A stretch of 6,247 nt of DNA. Source: Oscillospiraceae bacterium (GTDB lineage Bacteria; Bacillota; Clostridia; Oscillospirales; Ruminococcaceae). Below the pieces are notes generated by a model. It did no database searches, was not told where the DNA came from, and saw only the letters and a list, made by a program, of their open reading frames with translations. Below are positions 6,200 to 6,247 of the stretch, piece after piece; position 1 is the first letter of the stretch; each line of letters starts with the position of its first letter. Both the position numbers and the translations under genes were made by a program. The DNA is taken from assembly GCA_900765125.1 (NCBI GenBank), contig CAAFQL010000306.1, forward strand, positions 1 through 6,247, in the 5' to 3' direction.

Positions 6200-6247
6200 T
6201 TAATAAAAATCCAAAGTGACTTGTTCAGAATGTCCGATACATTCTGA
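6200..6247 (-). CDS. Possible C-terminal end of a tyrosine-recombinase-like protein (5' partial)
   Basis: A minus-strand frame enters from the right edge and ends with TAA at 6200-6202. Its last 15 residues contain IGHSEQVTLDFY. This resembles the tyrosine recombinase motif GHS..(x)T...Y, in which the final tyrosine is the nucleophile nine or ten residues after the histidine; here the gap is nine. The frame stops right after that tyrosine, whereas most family members continue further, so it could be a truncated remnant. A second frame, open from 6246 to a TGA at 6163-6165, competes with it. With so few residues a chance match is quite possible. Confidence 0.3.
   Translation of the reverse strand, partial: SECIGHSEQVTLDFY
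6225..6247. repeat. Perfect 9-bp inverted repeat at the window edge
   Basis: The arms tcagaatgt (6225-6233) and acattctga (6239-6247) are perfect reverse complements separated by ccgat. There is no T-run on either visible side, so it does not look like a terminator. It could be a protein-binding dyad such as an operator or recombinase site. It lies about 60 bp upstream of the recombinase -35 box and may extend beyond the window. Confidence 0.6.

Noticed and set aside
4430..6247. A defence island or other multi-gene accessory system beside the recombinase
   Set aside because: Only the recombinase is a complete gene here; no toxin-antitoxin, restriction, reverse transcriptase or CRISPR features are visible.

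Overview
The window looks like chromosomal DNA of a low-GC, Gram-positive Clostridia-type bacterium, possibly a Ruminococcus relative. The basis is AT-rich intergenic DNA, strong AGGAG-type ribosome binding sites, a dockerin-like protein tail, a GT35 glycogen phosphorylase and a TndX/TnpX-type large serine recombinase. The genus is an inference.

Left part (1-1087): the C-terminal end of a plus-strand gene with a dockerin-like tail is followed by two strong hairpins. These separate it tail-to-tail from a minus-strand gene (233-898) for a stand-alone left-handed beta-helix acyltransferase resembling the C-terminal half of GlmU. That gene has its own good promoter (950-978), just beyond the terminator of the next gene, so it is probably transcribed separately.

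Centre (1088-4429): a complete glycogen/maltodextrin phosphorylase on the minus strand and an AraC-family regulator on the plus strand are transcribed divergently from a 207-bp intergenic region. The regulator has a cupin sensor and a two-helix-turn-helix DNA-binding domain. The arrangement suggests, without proving, that the regulator controls storage or maltodextrin polysaccharide use.

Right part (4430-6247): a minus-strand large serine recombinase has its 3' end facing the chromosomal genes. Upstream of it are its promoter, a possible 31-codon ORF that overlaps its start, a short frame resembling the tail of a tyrosine recombinase, and a perfect 9-bp inverted repeat at the window edge. This is probably the end of an integrated mobile element that continues to the right, with the junction likely somewhere in 4430-4502.

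Two gene starts were placed downstream of the longest open frame on ribosome-binding-site evidence: 898 for the acyltransferase and 6098 for the recombinase. I found no tRNA, rRNA, CRISPR array or defence system, and nothing that clearly amounts to an undescribed multi-gene system. The most interesting leads are the orphan GlmU-like enzyme and the mobile-element edge.
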